Shown here piece after piece: positions 4,995 through 5,491 of a stretch of 5,491 nt of DNA (its first letter is position 1; each line of letters opens with the position of its first letter). Below the pieces are notes generated by a model. That model worked only from the letters and a program-made list of their open reading frames with translations, was not told the origin of the DNA and did not search any database. Source of the stretch: CAYGKP01 sp964350605 (GTDB lineage: Bacteria > Bacteroidota > Bacteroidia > Cytophagales > JAAEPT01); NCBI GenBank assembly GCA_964350605.1, contig CAYGKP010000168.1, forward strand, positions 1 to 5,491, written 5' to 3'. Position numbers and translations under genes: made by a program.

Positions 4995-5491
4995 ATGTCA
5001 GCGCTACACAAAGGCGATTCAACGGCCATCCTCTTGGTCGCTTGTGCCGACCAGAAGGGCATCGTCGCGGCGATCACTACTTTCCTGGCCGCCCAGGGCG
5101 GGAACGTCCTCTCGCTCGACCAACACGTGGACCGTAGCCAATCGATGTTCTACCTGCGGGTGGAATGGTCGCTGGACGGCGTCGGCATCGAGCGCAGCAA
5201 GATCGACGCGGAATTTATCCAGCGCATCGCTCGACCCTACGGGATGGATTACCGCCTCTACTTCTCGGATCAACGCCCGCGCATGGCCTTGTTCGTCAGC
5301 AAGTTGCAGCACTGTTTCTTCGACATGTTGGCCCGTTGGCAAAGTGGCGAATGGCAGGTGGAGATTCCCCTGATCGTCTCGAACCACGAGGACTTGCGGC
5401 CCATCGCCGAACGCTTTGGAATTCCGTTCCACTGCCTGCCGGTCACCAAGGAGAACAAAGCCCAGCAGGAGCAAAGGACCTTCGACCTGCT
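4995..5491 (+). CDS. purU: Formyltetrahydrofolate deformylase PurU (3' end outside window)
   Basis: PurU hydrolyses 10-formyl-tetrahydrofolate to formate and tetrahydrofolate, supplying formate for PurT and balancing the one-carbon pool in the cytoplasm. The 165 codons present cover the N-terminal ACT-type regulatory domain (about residues 10-90), with C-A-D-Q-K-G-I-V-A at 17-25 and L-R-V-E at 54-57. They also cover the first part of the formyl-transferase-like catalytic domain: M-A-L-F-V-S-K at 97-103, the H-C-F-F-D segment at 106-110, E-I-P-L-I-V-S-N-H at 123-131 and F-G-I-P-F at 141-145. These match E. coli PurU (about 280 residues) in order and spacing. The catalytic Asn/His/Asp region and the C terminus lie beyond the window edge. 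The ATG at 4995 directly follows a CATCTTTGC promoter box. It is separated from the subtilase by a terminator and is probably a separate transcription unit. Confidence 0.93.
   Translation, partial: MSALHKGDSTAILLVACADQKGIVAAITTFLAAQGGNVLSLDQHVDRSQSMFYLRVEWSLDGVGIERSKIDAEFIQRIARPYGMDYRLYFSDQRPRMALFVSKLQHCFFDMLARWQSGEWQVEIPLIVSNHEDLRPIAERFGIPFHCLPVTKENKAQQEQRTFDL

Noticed and set aside
1..5491. tRNA, rRNA, CRISPR array, insertion sequence, prophage or riboswitch
   Set aside because: No cloverleaf, spaced direct repeats, transposase, phage gene or known aptamer-like leader was seen; nearly all the sequence is coding and the intergenic gaps are short.

Overview
The window looks like part of a draft chromosome from a GC-rich member of the Bacteroidota, possibly Saprospiria (Lewinella-like) or a related Cytophagia-like lineage. 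Four things support the phylum. A secreted subtilase ends in a type IX secretion (T9SS) C-terminal sorting domain. A lipoprotein has acidic residues just after its lipid-anchor cysteine. Promoter boxes of the Bacteroidota type TAnnTTTG sit close to start codons, and recognisable Shine-Dalgarno sites are absent. A small protein strongly resembles the Bacteroidota DUF6952 family. The assignment to class is only an inference.

Layout. 1-61 holds nothing that can be assigned. 62-685 (minus) encodes a TrpF-like TIM barrel that lacks the catalytic cysteine of phosphoribosylanthranilate isomerase. 686-818 is a divergent promoter region containing a 13-bp perfect inverted repeat, one copy at each gene's -7 box. 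819-1408 (plus) carries a CGSC thioredoxin followed by the 80-residue DUF6952-like protein. A perfect TAnnTTTG box and a hairpin lead into mnmA (1454-2557), the tRNA U34 2-thiolase. 2558-2637 contains a consensus-quality sigma-54 promoter. Behind it is a two-gene unit: a lipoprotein (2638-3339) overlapping the start of a T9SS-exported S8 peptidase (3329-4941), closed by a hairpin terminator at 4941-4966. The window ends inside purU (4995 onwards), which has its own promoter.

How the genes relate. Most of the window is housekeeping: thiol redox, tRNA thiolation and one-carbon/formate metabolism. The lipoprotein-protease pair is the accessory part and is the only unit with a visible alternative-sigma promoter, so it may be a conditionally expressed cell-surface/secreted module. 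A run of 10 Ns at 4293-4302 interrupts the protease. Reading frame and family alignment both indicate a placeholder for about 14 missing bases rather than a real frameshift.

No RNA genes, CRISPR array, insertion sequence or phage gene was seen. I found no clear undescribed system. The best leads are the sigma-54-driven lipoprotein/protease pair, the TrpF-like protein with an altered active site, and the duplicated promoter motif between it and the thioredoxin gene.
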